Assembly (NCBI GenBank): GCA_041661625.1
Contig: JBAZUB010000001.1
Location: 248,001 to 312,000, forward strand
From: Patescibacteria group bacterium
GTDB taxonomy: Bacteria > Patescibacteriota > Patescibacteriia > JAHIZJ01
DNA length: 64,000 bases
Direction of reading: 5' to 3'
Shown: positions 51,926 through 59,273 of the stretch, piece by piece
Layout: each line of letters opens with the position of its first letter
Position numbering within the stretch: the stretch's first letter is position 1
Made by a program: the position numbers and the translations under genes
Notes under the pieces: generated by a model
What the model saw: only the letters and a program-made list of their open reading frames with translations
What the model was told of the DNA's origin: nothing
Databases searched by the model: none

Positions 51926-53392
51926 TTACAAACTGGCTAAATCGACGGTAGTGTCAATTCTAATTTTAGACACAAACTCTGGAATATGCGACACCATAAT
52001 CATCCCGCCTTCATAAGCATCGAGCGCTGCGGCTAATACCGACAAATGACGAAAATTAATATGATTGGTTGGTTCATCAAGTATCAATAGACCGGGTCGC
52101 ATCAAAACTAATCGGCAAAAAGATAATAGCCCTTTTTGGCCTTCGGATAATGATTGTATCGGTCGGGTCAACAGCGCGCCGTCAATCAGAAACCCGGCCG
52201 CTGTGGAGCGCAGAATGTGTTCGTCGTATTTGACCATGACTTCTTTCAAGGTGTCGTAAGCAATTTTTTTGGGATTCAAATTACCAAAATCCTGCTGGTA
52301 ATAACCGACGATCACCTCCGTTGGTATCGTGACATGCGGCGATTGGTTTTGCACGATCGAATTGAGCAAGGTGCTTTTGCCAATACCGTTTGGGCCGGCT
52401 AGCAAAACGTGCATATTTTTTCGAACCACCAATTCCATAGCCTGATCGGTGGCTCGATGGTCTTTCACGATCGTTACAGAGCGAATCTCGGCTACCTTGC
52501 CGGGAAAGTGGATATCGAATTCTTGTGCTAAAATATTAAACGAACGGATTGTTTTATCTTCCCGCCGCACTTCCACTAAGTTTTCTTCGGCCACTTCGGC
52601 CACACCACGCATCCGCTTGGCTACGCCGCGCAGTTTACCGCCCTTGTGGGCGAAGACTTCGGCCTGGGCGCGCTTCTGAACTATTTGCCGCTGCATGCGT
52701 GCGTTTACTAAATTTTCTCGCTCCATTCGAGCTTTGATTTCTTCGATCACGTCATTATAATCGCCCGAATATTGTTCGACTTTTTTGGTATGGACATCGA
52801 GATACAACACACCGTCGGAAAATGCGTTCAAGAAATCCGCATCATGCGAGATAACCAGCACGGTTTTATCGTACATCACCAGAAATCCGGTCAGGTGGTC
52901 AATACCGTGTTGATCCAAGTTATTAGTTGGTTCGTCCAGCAACAACAGATCTGGTTTTTGAATCAGGGCATGCGCTAAAAGTAACCGAGCCTGTTGACCA
53001 CCGGATAGTTTATTGACAACCCGATCTAAAGGTAACGAAAGATTTACAATTTCAAAAACATCCTGGATCCTTTTGTCCAGCGAATATTCCACCCTATCAA
53101 ACGCGGTGGCAAAATATTCCCTAATCGTTAGATCGCGTAACTCTGTAGGCATAACCTGCCGGGCGATGGCCACCGTAGCGTCTGGGGGTACACGCACCAC
53201 CGAACCATCGGCGGGTGTTAGTTCGCCCGTGATCATTTTCAGTATGCTGCTCTTGCCAGCGCCATTCTGCCCCATCAGGGTGATCCGGCTCCCGGACCGA
53301 ATCGAAAAAGTTACTTCGTCAAGTAATTTTTTACCGTGCTCGTATTCAAATGTGACGTCGGAAAATCGCAGGACGACGTTATTATCGGCCAT
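51926..53392 (-). CDS. ABC-F family ATPase
   Basis: 488 aa with two ABC domains and no membrane part: Walker A GQNGAGKSS near 39 and GPNGIGKSTL near 330, signatures LSGGQQARLLLAHAL near 134 and LSEGQKGLLSFCRLV near 415, and a basic linker between (residues 215-290). ABC-F proteins act on the ribosome E site. Promoter at 53416-53444. Confidence 0.93.
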   Translation of the reverse strand: MADNNVVLRFSDVTFEYEHGKKLLDEVTFSIRSGSRITLMGQNGAGKSSILKMITGELTPADGSVVRVPPDATVAIARQVMPTELRDLTIREYFATAFDRVEYSLDKRIQDVFEIVNLSLPLDRVVNKLSGGQQARLLLAHALIQKPDLLLLDEPTNNLDQHGIDHLTGFLVMYDKTVLVISHDADFLNAFSDGVLYLDVHTKKVEQYSGDYNDVIEEIKARMERENLVNARMQRQIVQKRAQAEVFAHKGGKLRGVAKRMRGVAEVAEENLVEVRREDKTIRSFNILAQEFDIHFPGKVAEIRSVTIVKDHRATDQAMELVVRKNMHVLLAGPNGIGKSTLLNSIVQNQSPHVTIPTEVIVGYYQQDFGNLNPKKIAYDTLKEVMVKYDEHILRSTAAGFLIDGALLTRPIQSLSEGQKGLLSFCRLVLMRPGLLILDEPTNHINFRHLSVLAAALDAYEGGMIMVSHIPEFVSKIRIDTTVDLASL

Positions 53393-53415
53393 GGGTAGTC
53401 ATTAATAGTCCAGCC

Positions 53416-53444
53416 AGTGTATCACAAAAATACGCCTTTGGCAA
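53416..53444 (-). promoter_or_regulatory. Promoter of the ABC-F gene
   Basis: TTGCCA (53439-53444), 17-base spacer, TACACT (53416-53421) on the minus strand. Confidence 0.7.
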
Positions 53445-53487
53445 GGGCGCTAATCGAAAATTCACCGTACCAATTTAACGATCTATC

Positions 53488-53778
53488 CTACTTACGCTTA
53501 AGCCAGCGTTGCTCGATATAGATCACGCGCCACCACCAGCGTCCCAGCGTGTAACCACCGATTACACCTAAGATTGGTAGTATAATTTGGATAATCCACG
53601 ACAAACTGCAGCCACCGTGCCAGACAATATTTTTATCGTGCGTTGCAGCCCAGTATAAATAGATTAACTCAATCCCAGCGTGAATTAGCACACCTAACAG
53701 GACGCCTAGAATCATGGCTGCAATCAGATATCCAATATGCTTGGCTGGCGTCGGCATGGGTGCGTGGCGATGAAACAT
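53488..53778 (-). CDS. Small membrane protein
   Basis: 96 aa with two or three hydrophobic helices, a Gly-rich GVIGGYTLGRWWWRV near 68-82 and a basic end. Unknown family. Last of three small membrane genes in a row (54390 to 53488). Confidence 0.65.
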   Translation of the reverse strand: MFHRHAPMPTPAKHIGYLIAAMILGVLLGVLIHAGIELIYLYWAATHDKNIVWHGGCSLSWIIQIILPILGVIGGYTLGRWWWRVIYIEQRWLKRK

Positions 53779-53798
53779 TTATATGCAACTAATATTCA

Positions 53799-53969
53799 TT
53801 ACAAACGCTGCGCAATCTTGTACGCTCCCCAGATTCCAAGTATTCCAAAGATTAAACCACCCAGGATGGATTCTACGGTAAAAATACCCGCGCCCCATAG
53901 GGACGGGATATATGCACCAACGGCGGAGCCGATTATCATACCGATCATTACCAGAGGTTTTGAGTTCAT
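53799..53969 (-). CDS. 56-aa glycine-rich membrane protein
   Basis: ATG 53969 with a weak TTAGGAAG site upstream; the longer frame to 54044 overlaps the preceding gene. Two helices with glycine-zipper spacing (MIGMIIGSAVGAYIPS, ILGGLIFGILGIWGAYKIA). Unknown function. Confidence 0.55.
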   Translation of the reverse strand: MNSKPLVMIGMIIGSAVGAYIPSLWGAGIFTVESILGGLIFGILGIWGAYKIAQRL

Positions 53970-53982
53970 GTCTTTTCGCTTC

Positions 53983-54390
53983 CTAAGCGACCGGCTTTGA
54001 GATGACGTCGTTAGTCTTCTTGGCGCGGACAAACAGCGTCCCAACTAGCTGAGCGATAAACAGCAAATAGACGCCCCAATTGCTAAAGATGGTTTCTTGA
54101 GTGCCATTTCCAAACACAGTAATCAACCAGAATGCAGTCGTCAAAATTGACCAGAACAAGCCAGCTTGAATCGCCTGGCTGCGACGGGCCGGCTTAAGCC
54201 AGCGTCCACAGGCGTAAGCTAAAACAGCCAAAATAACCGCGGCGATAATGTAACCCAACAGCGGCGGGGCGCTCATTTCAGCCTGTTCATTTACACCATA
54301 GATAAGCGAGATAACGAAGATTGTAATCATCAACAATAACCATTGGAACAATCCCAGTCCAATGAGCTTGTAGAGAGCTTGCTTGTTCAT
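53983..54390 (-). CDS. Four-helix membrane protein
   Basis: 135 aa, four hydrophobic helices, short loops, Lys at both ends. No motif recognised. First of the three small membrane genes. Confidence 0.65.
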   Translation of the reverse strand: MNKQALYKLIGLGLFQWLLLMITIFVISLIYGVNEQAEMSAPPLLGYIIAAVILAVLAYACGRWLKPARRSQAIQAGLFWSILTTAFWLITVFGNGTQETIFSNWGVYLLFIAQLVGTLFVRAKKTNDVISKPVA

Positions 54391-54552
54391 TTATTATTTA
54401 GGCATCATGCGACGTCAGTGTTGAACGGAGGGACTAAACTGTCGGCCATATCGTATCCCCGCAGTGAGGAACTAATGTCGTATATACCGTGTTAGATGAT
54501 GTAATACTAAACGAGTTATCTTTATTAACAACGTTAATGTGGAATAATTTTA

Positions 54553-54936
54553 TTATTCCTTGTTGGTTGCAAGCCTCCTAACAAGTTCGTGAAGATCATC
54601 AGATATTTGCACCGAATCTACCTCGTTGTCCCAAATATCAATTTCCATTATAAGAACATTGTCAAAATAAATACAGGTTTTTGTACCCTCCCCCTGGTTC
54701 GTCTCTTCGGTTTTTTCTGTTATTTTTCCAGCGACTTGTTCTCTATCAATAAATTGACAAAATATTTCAACAATTCTGTCGATATCATCATATTTCGTTA
54801 AATTTCTTCCGTTGATAGTTAATTGTTCTACGAGATCGCTATAAACTCTTTCAATAAATTCTTCTGGTGATTCTATTGCTTCTTTTTGCCCCTTCGATTC
54901 AGGGAAAGGCATTTCTGATTCATTTCGCATTATCAT
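54553..54936 (-). CDS. Acidic hypothetical protein
   Basis: 127 aa (or 125 from the second ATG), very acidic, with IERVYSDLVEQLTINGRNL and an alternating strand region TKTCIYFDNVLIMEIDIWD. The region is more AT-rich than its neighbours. No family recognised. Confidence 0.55.
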   Translation of the reverse strand: MIMRNESEMPFPESKGQKEAIESPEEFIERVYSDLVEQLTINGRNLTKYDDIDRIVEIFCQFIDREQVAGKITEKTEETNQGEGTKTCIYFDNVLIMEIDIWDNEVDSVQISDDLHELVRRLATNKE

Positions 54937-55015
54937 ACACTTGTTGGTTAGTTTACTAAGTGATTCTAATTAAATAGCAAATTATTATATCGTCTAACTA
55001 TATGTTATCAACTGA

Positions 55016-55143
55016 TGGAACGGGCACTAGCCTGCCTGTCGGCAGACAGGGATTCGAACCTAGAATAAAGGTTTTGGACCCTGTCATTCGATGACGTCGG
55101 GGTGGACCCCGTCAGTCGCGACTGGCGGGGTGGAGACCATTCC
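55016..55143 (-). pseudogene. Broken tRNA-Trp copy A with palindromic inserts
   Basis: On the plus strand it reads TGG...GGGCACTAG, a 20-base hairpin insert (55031-55050), then the T-arm/anticodon part GATTCGAACCTAGAATAAAG as in the intact tRNA, then TGGA - palindrome - TGGA - palindrome - TGGAGACC. The two 24-base inserts (55078-55101, 55106-55129) sit exactly after anticodon position 36. The 5' half is much decayed. Confidence 0.65.
55106..55129. repeat. GC-rich palindrome with CAGTCGCGACTG core
   Basis: Near-perfect 24-base palindrome CCCCGTCAGTCGCGACTGGC plus GGGG, framed by TGGA on both sides. A second copy is at 55702-55727 and a decayed piece near 56490-56512. Confidence 0.75.
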
Positions 55144-55399
55144 GCTGTTCACGACTTAACCCAATTCGCTTAATGAGAGCCATATATACAGATCCACTTT
55201 TCTTTAGTCCCCTTTCTCTACCCTTTGAGTCTTCACGATTCCTATATGCTTCATAATATATCAACTCCAACTGTCTTCGATACTTGGTTGACTGAACATT
55301 ACCTCTATTATGCTCTTCGAGTCTGTTTATTAAATTATCTGTCCTACCAATGTATAACTTACTGTCTTTTAAACTCTGCAATAGATACACATAGTACAT
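55112..55399 (-). CDS. GIY-YIG endonuclease-like protein
   Basis: 95 aa from ATG 55399. Single GIY-YIG domain of the UvrC N-terminal type: MYYVYLLQSLKDSKLYIGRT, then RLEEHNRG and STKYRRQLELIYYEAY with the E. Stand-alone members occur in many Patescibacteria; activity unproven. Its last 9 codons run into the tRNA-Trp copy A and its palindrome, so the C-terminus may have been replaced by that insertion. Confidence 0.8.
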   Translation of the reverse strand: MYYVYLLQSLKDSKLYIGRTDNLINRLEEHNRGNVQSTKYRRQLELIYYEAYRNREDSKGRERGLKKSGSVYMALIKRIGLSREQRNGLHPASRD

Positions 55400-55464
55400 T
55401 ATTTTCTCCGCGCTACTCCCCGCTATCTTTACTTGGGATCTCCTGGCAGGGGTTGAGGGGATCG

Positions 55465-55475
55465 CCCCGCACCAA
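55465..55475. repeat. Left arm of an inverted repeat around tRNA-Trp
   Basis: CCCCGCACCAA; the exact complement is at 55619-55629, with the intact tRNA-Trp in between. On its left, 55444-55462 resembles the 3' acceptor end of another tRNA-Trp (AACCCCTGCCA on the minus strand). Confidence 0.6.
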
Positions 55476-55503
55476 AGCAGATAGTTTTGTGCTTGCGAAC
55501 TGA

Positions 55504-55578
55504 TGGCAGGGGCACTAGGACTCGAACCTAGAATAAAGGTTTTGGAGACCTTTGTGATAGCCATTTCACTATGCCCCC
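55504..55578 (-). tRNA. tRNA-Trp (CCA)
   Basis: Intact cloverleaf: acceptor GGGGGCA/TGCCCCT with one G-U, anticodon arm AAGGT-CTCCAAA-ACCTT giving anticodon CCA, T arm CTAGG-TTCGAGT-CCTAG, discriminator G and an encoded CCA. Confidence 0.95.
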
Positions 55579-55618
55579 ATCATCAATTCGTAAAATATTT
55601 ATATGCTGGTGGTGCCGC

Positions 55619-55629
55619 TTGGTGCGGGG
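55619..55629. repeat. Right arm of the inverted repeat around tRNA-Trp
   Basis: TTGGTGCGGGG, complement of 55465-55475. It directly adjoins the 5' half-tRNA at 55631-55665. Confidence 0.6.
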
Positions 55630-55630
55630 T

Positions 55631-55665
55631 TGGAGACCTCCGCCCTACCACTGGACGAAACCCCC
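55631..55665 (-). pseudogene. tRNA-Trp 5' half, copy B
   Basis: 35 bases from acceptor GGGGGTT through a D arm GTCC/GGGC to GGTCTCCA, ending at anticodon position 36. Its acceptor could pair with AACCCCT (about 55444-55450), beyond the intact tRNA, as though a tRNA-Trp had been split by a segment carrying another tRNA-Trp. Confidence 0.55.
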
Positions 55666-55701
55666 ACCAGCAAATTCCAAATTGTACTCTGTCGGTTTTG
55701 T

Positions 55702-55727
55702 ACCCCGCCAGTCGCGACTGACGGGGT
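55702..55727. repeat. GC-rich palindrome with CAGTCGCGACTG core
   Basis: 26-base near-perfect palindrome next to TGGAGACC of copy C. Same family as 55106-55129. Confidence 0.75.
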
Positions 55728-55761
55728 GGAGACCAGTATTCTACTGTTGAACTACGCCCCC
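55727..55761 (-). pseudogene. tRNA-Trp 5' half, copy C
   Basis: 35 bases GGGGGCG, TA, D arm, then ACTGGTCTCCA, well conserved up to anticodon position 36, where the palindrome begins. No T arm follows. Confidence 0.65.
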
Positions 55762-55786
55762 ATGCACTACAACATAATATTCTACT

Positions 55787-56206
55787 CTACTTGGCCGAGC
55801 CCTTGATTTTTAACCATTCTAACGCCATATCGGTCGCCTCGAAAAATTTCAGTTTTCCGGTTTCAGATGTCAACGCGAACACGATCGAACGAATAATTAG
55901 CTGGTAGCCCTTGTTGGCTTTGACAATCGCAATTGCGCCGATCTGCTTATCTTGCAATAACCGGGTGGCTAATGTTTTTATTCCAACCGTATCGGATTGT
56001 TCTGCTTTTACATTTCTAAAATCTATCGCCAGACCCCAGATTTGACTGGGCAGCTTATTTTCCAAATCCTGCACACCATCATCGAACCAACGGCGTTCCT
56101 TAGCGGCATTATCGATCGTCCGCTCTCCTCCCAACGTGAAAACAATGATACCGTCGTGTGATTCCAGTTGAGCGCCCGTACCAGCAAACAAATTAGCGTC
56201 GGCCAT
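55787..56206 (-). CDS. STAS-like small protein
   Basis: About 139 aa from ATG 56206, 5 bases after the rpmG stop; the frame to 56248 overlaps rpmG. Alternating strands and helices with LESHDGIIVFTLGGERTID, IWGLAIDFRNVKAEQSDTVG and a central K-GAIAIVKANKGY resemble STAS/SpoIIAA-type domains, but this is a weak match. Cotranscribed with rpmG. Confidence 0.6.
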   Translation of the reverse strand: MADANLFAGTGAQLESHDGIIVFTLGGERTIDNAAKERRWFDDGVQDLENKLPSQIWGLAIDFRNVKAEQSDTVGIKTLATRLLQDKQIGAIAIVKANKGYQLIIRSIVFALTSETGKLKFFEATDMALEWLKIKGSAK

Positions 56207-56211
56207 ATTTA

Positions 56212-56367
56212 CTATTTGGTTTCTTTGTGAATCGTGTGCTTTTTGCAATGTTTGCAGAACTTGCTCAATTCCAGCCTGGTCTTGATGGTCTTCTTATTCT
56301 TATTGGAAAAATAATTGACCTTTTTGCAAACCGAGCACTCTAGCTTGATTAGATTGTCTTGAGACAT
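56212..56367 (-). CDS. rpmG: 50S ribosomal protein L33
   Basis: 51 aa, too short for most ORF lists. IKLECSVCKKVNYFSNKNKK and LELSKFCKHCKKHTIHKETK hold the two CxxC pairs of the zinc form of L33. It lies between tRNA-Thr and the STAS-like gene on the same strand. Confidence 0.93.
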   Translation of the reverse strand: MSQDNLIKLECSVCKKVNYFSNKNKKTIKTRLELSKFCKHCKKHTIHKETK

Positions 56368-56410
56368 AGGAATAGAAGATTAATTGAAGATTGATTTAAA
56401 TAGATTGTTC

Positions 56411-56486
56411 TGGAGCCGATGGTCGGGTTCGAACCGACGACCTACGGTTTACAAAACCGTTGCTCTACCAGCTGAGCTACATCGGC
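56411..56486 (-). tRNA. tRNA-Thr (TGT)
   Basis: Acceptor GCCGATG/CATCGGC, anticodon arm ACGGT-TTTGTAA-ACCGT giving TGT, T arm GTCGG-TTCGAAC-CCGAC, encoded CCA. It precedes rpmG by 43 bases. Confidence 0.95.
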
Positions 56487-56840
56487 ACTCGGCGACTGGC
56501 GGGCATGTCTGTCCGGTGCTGGCTTGGTCTTATTGACATCGGCCAGCCCATCTCAGCGGCTCACGATTGAAGCAGTTCAGTCGCTCTTCGGCCGCTTCGA
56601 CCCACTAAGCTACGCTGGCAAATTATCAAAACATTCGTGGATCCCGCAATACATTAACTCTCAATCAATAATGTGTGGGACAAAATCTCTGCTTTTCCCG
56701 GGCAGCGATTGCTTCTGCGTTTACTCGAAGCAATCGGCGCTCACCTTCGTCTTTCAGACTCGGCTCGCTGCTGCCCGTCTCCCCCATATACACGGGGTCG
56801 ACCCAGCTAAGCCACATCTGCGTAATTGCCGTTGGGCAGG
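56487..56840 (-). ncRNA. Candidate structured RNA or long leader ahead of tRNA-Thr-rpmG
   Basis: No credible protein frame. A promoter at 56846-56874 faces this stretch. Hairpins visible on the minus strand: CCCC/GGGG near 56787-56804, GCGATTGCTTC/GAAGCAATC near 56704-56737, and GCCAGC/GCTGGC closing 56542-56618 with an inner AGCGGC/GCCGCT helix. It lacks the signatures of RNase P RNA, SRP RNA and tmRNA that I know. Confidence 0.4.
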
Positions 56841-56845
56841 AATCT

Positions 56846-56874
56846 ACCGTACACTTTTATGGCTATCTTGTCAA
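56846..56874 (-). promoter_or_regulatory. Promoter facing tRNA-Thr and rpmG
   Basis: TTGACA (56869-56874), 17-base spacer, TACGGT (56846-56851) on the minus strand, just past the glycosyltransferase stop. Confidence 0.65.
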
Positions 56875-56886
56875 CGGTTCTGAAGT

Positions 56887-58131
56887 TTATTTTACCAGAT
56901 TATCAGCCGCGGCGCCATCTGGGCAATTTACCGCCTGCCCGGCTAATTTATTCAGCATAGTCGCTTCAACAATTTCCATCATTCGATCCACCCGCTGATG
57001 CCAAGTGTGGCTTCGCATCGCCGCTTTGCGTTGCAAGCGCAAACGCTCACTATCCTCGCTCAGGGCCAGATCAATCTGTTCGCTGAATGACCCGGCGTCT
57101 TTGGCCAGCCGCACCAAATCACCGAACATACTCATCCCCGATACGGGCGTGCTGATGACGGGTAGACCGCAAGCCAGATATTCGTACAATTTCAGCGGAT
57201 TCATCGAACGGGTAAATGGATCAATCCGGTGCGGAATCATGCAGACATGAAAACGGTTAACGTAGGACGGCAATTCAGCGTAAGTTTTTTGTCCCAGAAA
57301 ATGCACGTTGGGACAATGATCAAACACACTCTTGTTAAAATCGGAATAGACATTGCCAATGAAGACAAAAGATTTCGCTGGATTTCGCTCGGCTAATTGT
57401 TGGATCAACTCTGAATCGATCCGGTTTTGGATCACGCCCACATAGCCGACAATCGGCGCTGGAATGCCGGTCAAATCATCGGGGAAGGGTCCGTGGTTCT
57501 GCCAGTGTTCAAAATCAACCCCGTTGGGGATCCAGTGCACCTTCGGCTGATGGTCAAACCGGTCCCGTAATTCATTGGCCACCGTAAAAACTACATCCGC
57601 CCGATTACTGATGGTACGATAATTTGTTTCCAAACGCCCGCGCCATTGCGCCATCCAGGGGTGCGCCGTCCAATCATCCACCGCGTCAAACACCCGCAAC
57701 GATGCTGGCAGTTCGGTGAACAACCGGCCAAACAGCGGCAGGTACGACCAAAGTGCCGGTTGGTCAAATTTCAATGATTTCAAACGCCGTTGAATATTGC
57801 GGCGCGTGACGGACTCGGAAAAAGCGCTGTCAACGGTGGAATAGACAAAAAGTTTACCTGGATAATCACCCATAATCGATCGATCCATCCGAACCAGCCG
57901 CGAGCTAAAATCTTGGTACAGCAATTTTCCCTTTACCCCAAACATAAGTGTTTCCAAATAGGCGCGAATCGATCTTTTCAGCGTCAGTGGCAGGTAGTCG
58001 ATGGCAAATATCCGATGTACTTCCGGACGTCGCAGCAACATTTTCAGTACGTGATAATTGCGATTAACCACGCCGCTCTGCCATTCCTGGAAACTAGACA
58101 TATTCAGCATGACCAGATCAAATGGTTTCAT
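56887..58131 (-). CDS. Glycosyltransferase (GT-B)
   Basis: About 414 aa from ATG 58131, overlapping the upstream stop as ATGA. GT-B fold: HWIPNGVDFEHW near 217, VGYVGVIQNRIDSELIQQL near 241-259, NVHFLGQKTYAELPSYVNRF near 288-307 and MNPLKLYEYLACGLPVISTP near 324-343 as the donor-sugar loop. Second of two transferases following a flippase gene; likely acts on a surface glycan. Confidence 0.9.
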   Translation of the reverse strand: MKPFDLVMLNMSSFQEWQSGVVNRNYHVLKMLLRRPEVHRIFAIDYLPLTLKRSIRAYLETLMFGVKGKLLYQDFSSRLVRMDRSIMGDYPGKLFVYSTVDSAFSESVTRRNIQRRLKSLKFDQPALWSYLPLFGRLFTELPASLRVFDAVDDWTAHPWMAQWRGRLETNYRTISNRADVVFTVANELRDRFDHQPKVHWIPNGVDFEHWQNHGPFPDDLTGIPAPIVGYVGVIQNRIDSELIQQLAERNPAKSFVFIGNVYSDFNKSVFDHCPNVHFLGQKTYAELPSYVNRFHVCMIPHRIDPFTRSMNPLKLYEYLACGLPVISTPVSGMSMFGDLVRLAKDAGSFSEQIDLALSEDSERLRLQRKAAMRSHTWHQRVDRMMEIVEATMLNKLAGQAVNCPDGAAADNLVK

Positions 58132-59273
58132 TTGATTGCGCGCATTAATTGTGCCACGGCTCGACTCCGGTCGGTCCATGAGAATTGATCTCTCGCCCGC
58201 TGTAACCCAGCCGCTCCCATACGGTCGCATTCCTGCCAGTTATTTAGTAACCGGCGTATGGCTTGGATTGTTTCAGTGCTGGTGGTTGGATCCACCAGTA
58301 TTCCAGTTACTCCATCAACAATCGCTTCGGATACGCCCCCACTGCGGCCACCGATCACCGGCCGGCCGTATGAATTCGCCTCAAGATAGACGATGCCAAA
58401 ACCCTCCACATCACCATTATCTAGCTGGCGTGCCGGCATGACAAATAGGCTAGCCACGGCATAGTAAGCTGGTAATTCATTGTCAGAGACAGCGCCCGCA
58501 AAAAGCACCCGGTCATTTAACGCATAATTTTTAGCTATCTGGCGTAAGCGTGGCTCATCCGGACCGGTGCCAACTATCAGGTACTTAATATTCGGAAAAT
58601 CACTGGTTAGATGGGCTAACGCCTTCATGACGGTATCAATCCCCTTGCGTTCTTCCAAACGAGCCACGGTTACGAGCACGGGCGCTTGGCTGGTCAGACC
58701 ATATTTATCGCGTATTTTTTGAACAGCGGCCGCGTCAGCTAGTCGGGGCTTATCGCATCCTGGAGTAATAACACGAATCCGGTTAGCCAGCAAACCCAGC
58801 TTGATCAGCTCTGATTTGGTGTATTCGCTATTGGCAACGATGAATCGCGCGCCACGCAGCACTTTCATCATGGCTATTTTTTTACGTTGGCGCGACTGCG
58901 GTAGACGAATATCCATCCCGTGGGTAATCACAACATAAGGCACCCGAAATAGCCGGGTCACCAGCGCTACGGCCGTACCCACCGGTAGAACTTGTCCCAC
59001 GATAATAGACCTGACTTGTTTCTTCAATAATATCCGGTAGAGCTGCCACACCAGCGGCCACCAGCGCGGCCATAACCAGCGCTGCGACCAGAAAAACCTG
59101 CGTCTGATAATCGGGTACGGCTGGCTGGAATCAAAACCAATCGCCACCGGATCGGACGGTGCTAGAATGGTCATTTCTCCGACTGGGTAAAACTGTGCTA
59201 GCCGTTGATAGAACCGCGCCACTCCACCCAGCCGGGGCGGATAGTCCTGGGTCACCAGGAGGTCGTGGCTCAT
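58128..59273 (-). CDS. GT4 glycosyltransferase
   Basis: 381 aa. YPPRLGGVARFYQRLAQ at 12-28, ITPGCDK near 167, VTVARLEERKGIDTVMKAL near 197-215 and GFGIVYLEANSYGRPVIGGR near 288-307 (the E-x7-E type region). Overlaps both neighbours by 4 bases, so flippase, this gene and the next are one operon. Confidence 0.93.
   Translation of the reverse strand: MSHDLLVTQDYPPRLGGVARFYQRLAQFYPVGEMTILAPSDPVAIGFDSSQPYPIIRRRFFWSQRWLWPRWWPLVWQLYRILLKKQVRSIIVGQVLPVGTAVALVTRLFRVPYVVITHGMDIRLPQSRQRKKIAMMKVLRGARFIVANSEYTKSELIKLGLLANRIRVITPGCDKPRLADAAAVQKIRDKYGLTSQAPVLVTVARLEERKGIDTVMKALAHLTSDFPNIKYLIVGTGPDEPRLRQIAKNYALNDRVLFAGAVSDNELPAYYAVASLFVMPARQLDNGDVEGFGIVYLEANSYGRPVIGGRSGGVSEAIVDGVTGILVDPTTSTETIQAIRRLLNNWQECDRMGAAGLQRARDQFSWTDRSRAVAQLMRAIK

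Noticed and set aside
55112..55399. GIY-YIG gene as the homing endonuclease that broke the tRNA-Trp copies
   Set aside because: It resembles the common stand-alone UvrC-like proteins and sits next to, not within, the inserts; no direct evidence ties it to the palindromes.
55400..55564. N-terminal extension of the GIY-YIG protein
   Set aside because: These codons are read through the intact tRNA-Trp and spacer; the GIY-YIG domain begins at the ATG at 55399.
56542..56618. Cloverleaf-like fold closed by GCCAGC/GCTGGC that could be a tRNA
   Set aside because: There is no T arm with TTCGA, the anticodon arm is too long and no CCA or normal discriminator follows; kept only as part of the candidate RNA.
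56809..56857. A minus-strand frame ending ...NYADVA and stop, like a tmRNA tag peptide
   Set aside because: No tRNA-Ala-like ends, no GATTCGAC-type 5' element and no GGTTCGA T arm nearby; the resemblance is limited to a few codons.
56524..56883. Plus-strand frame of 119 codons
   Set aside because: Low-information sequence with no ribosome site, opposite to a promoter and hairpins on the minus strand.
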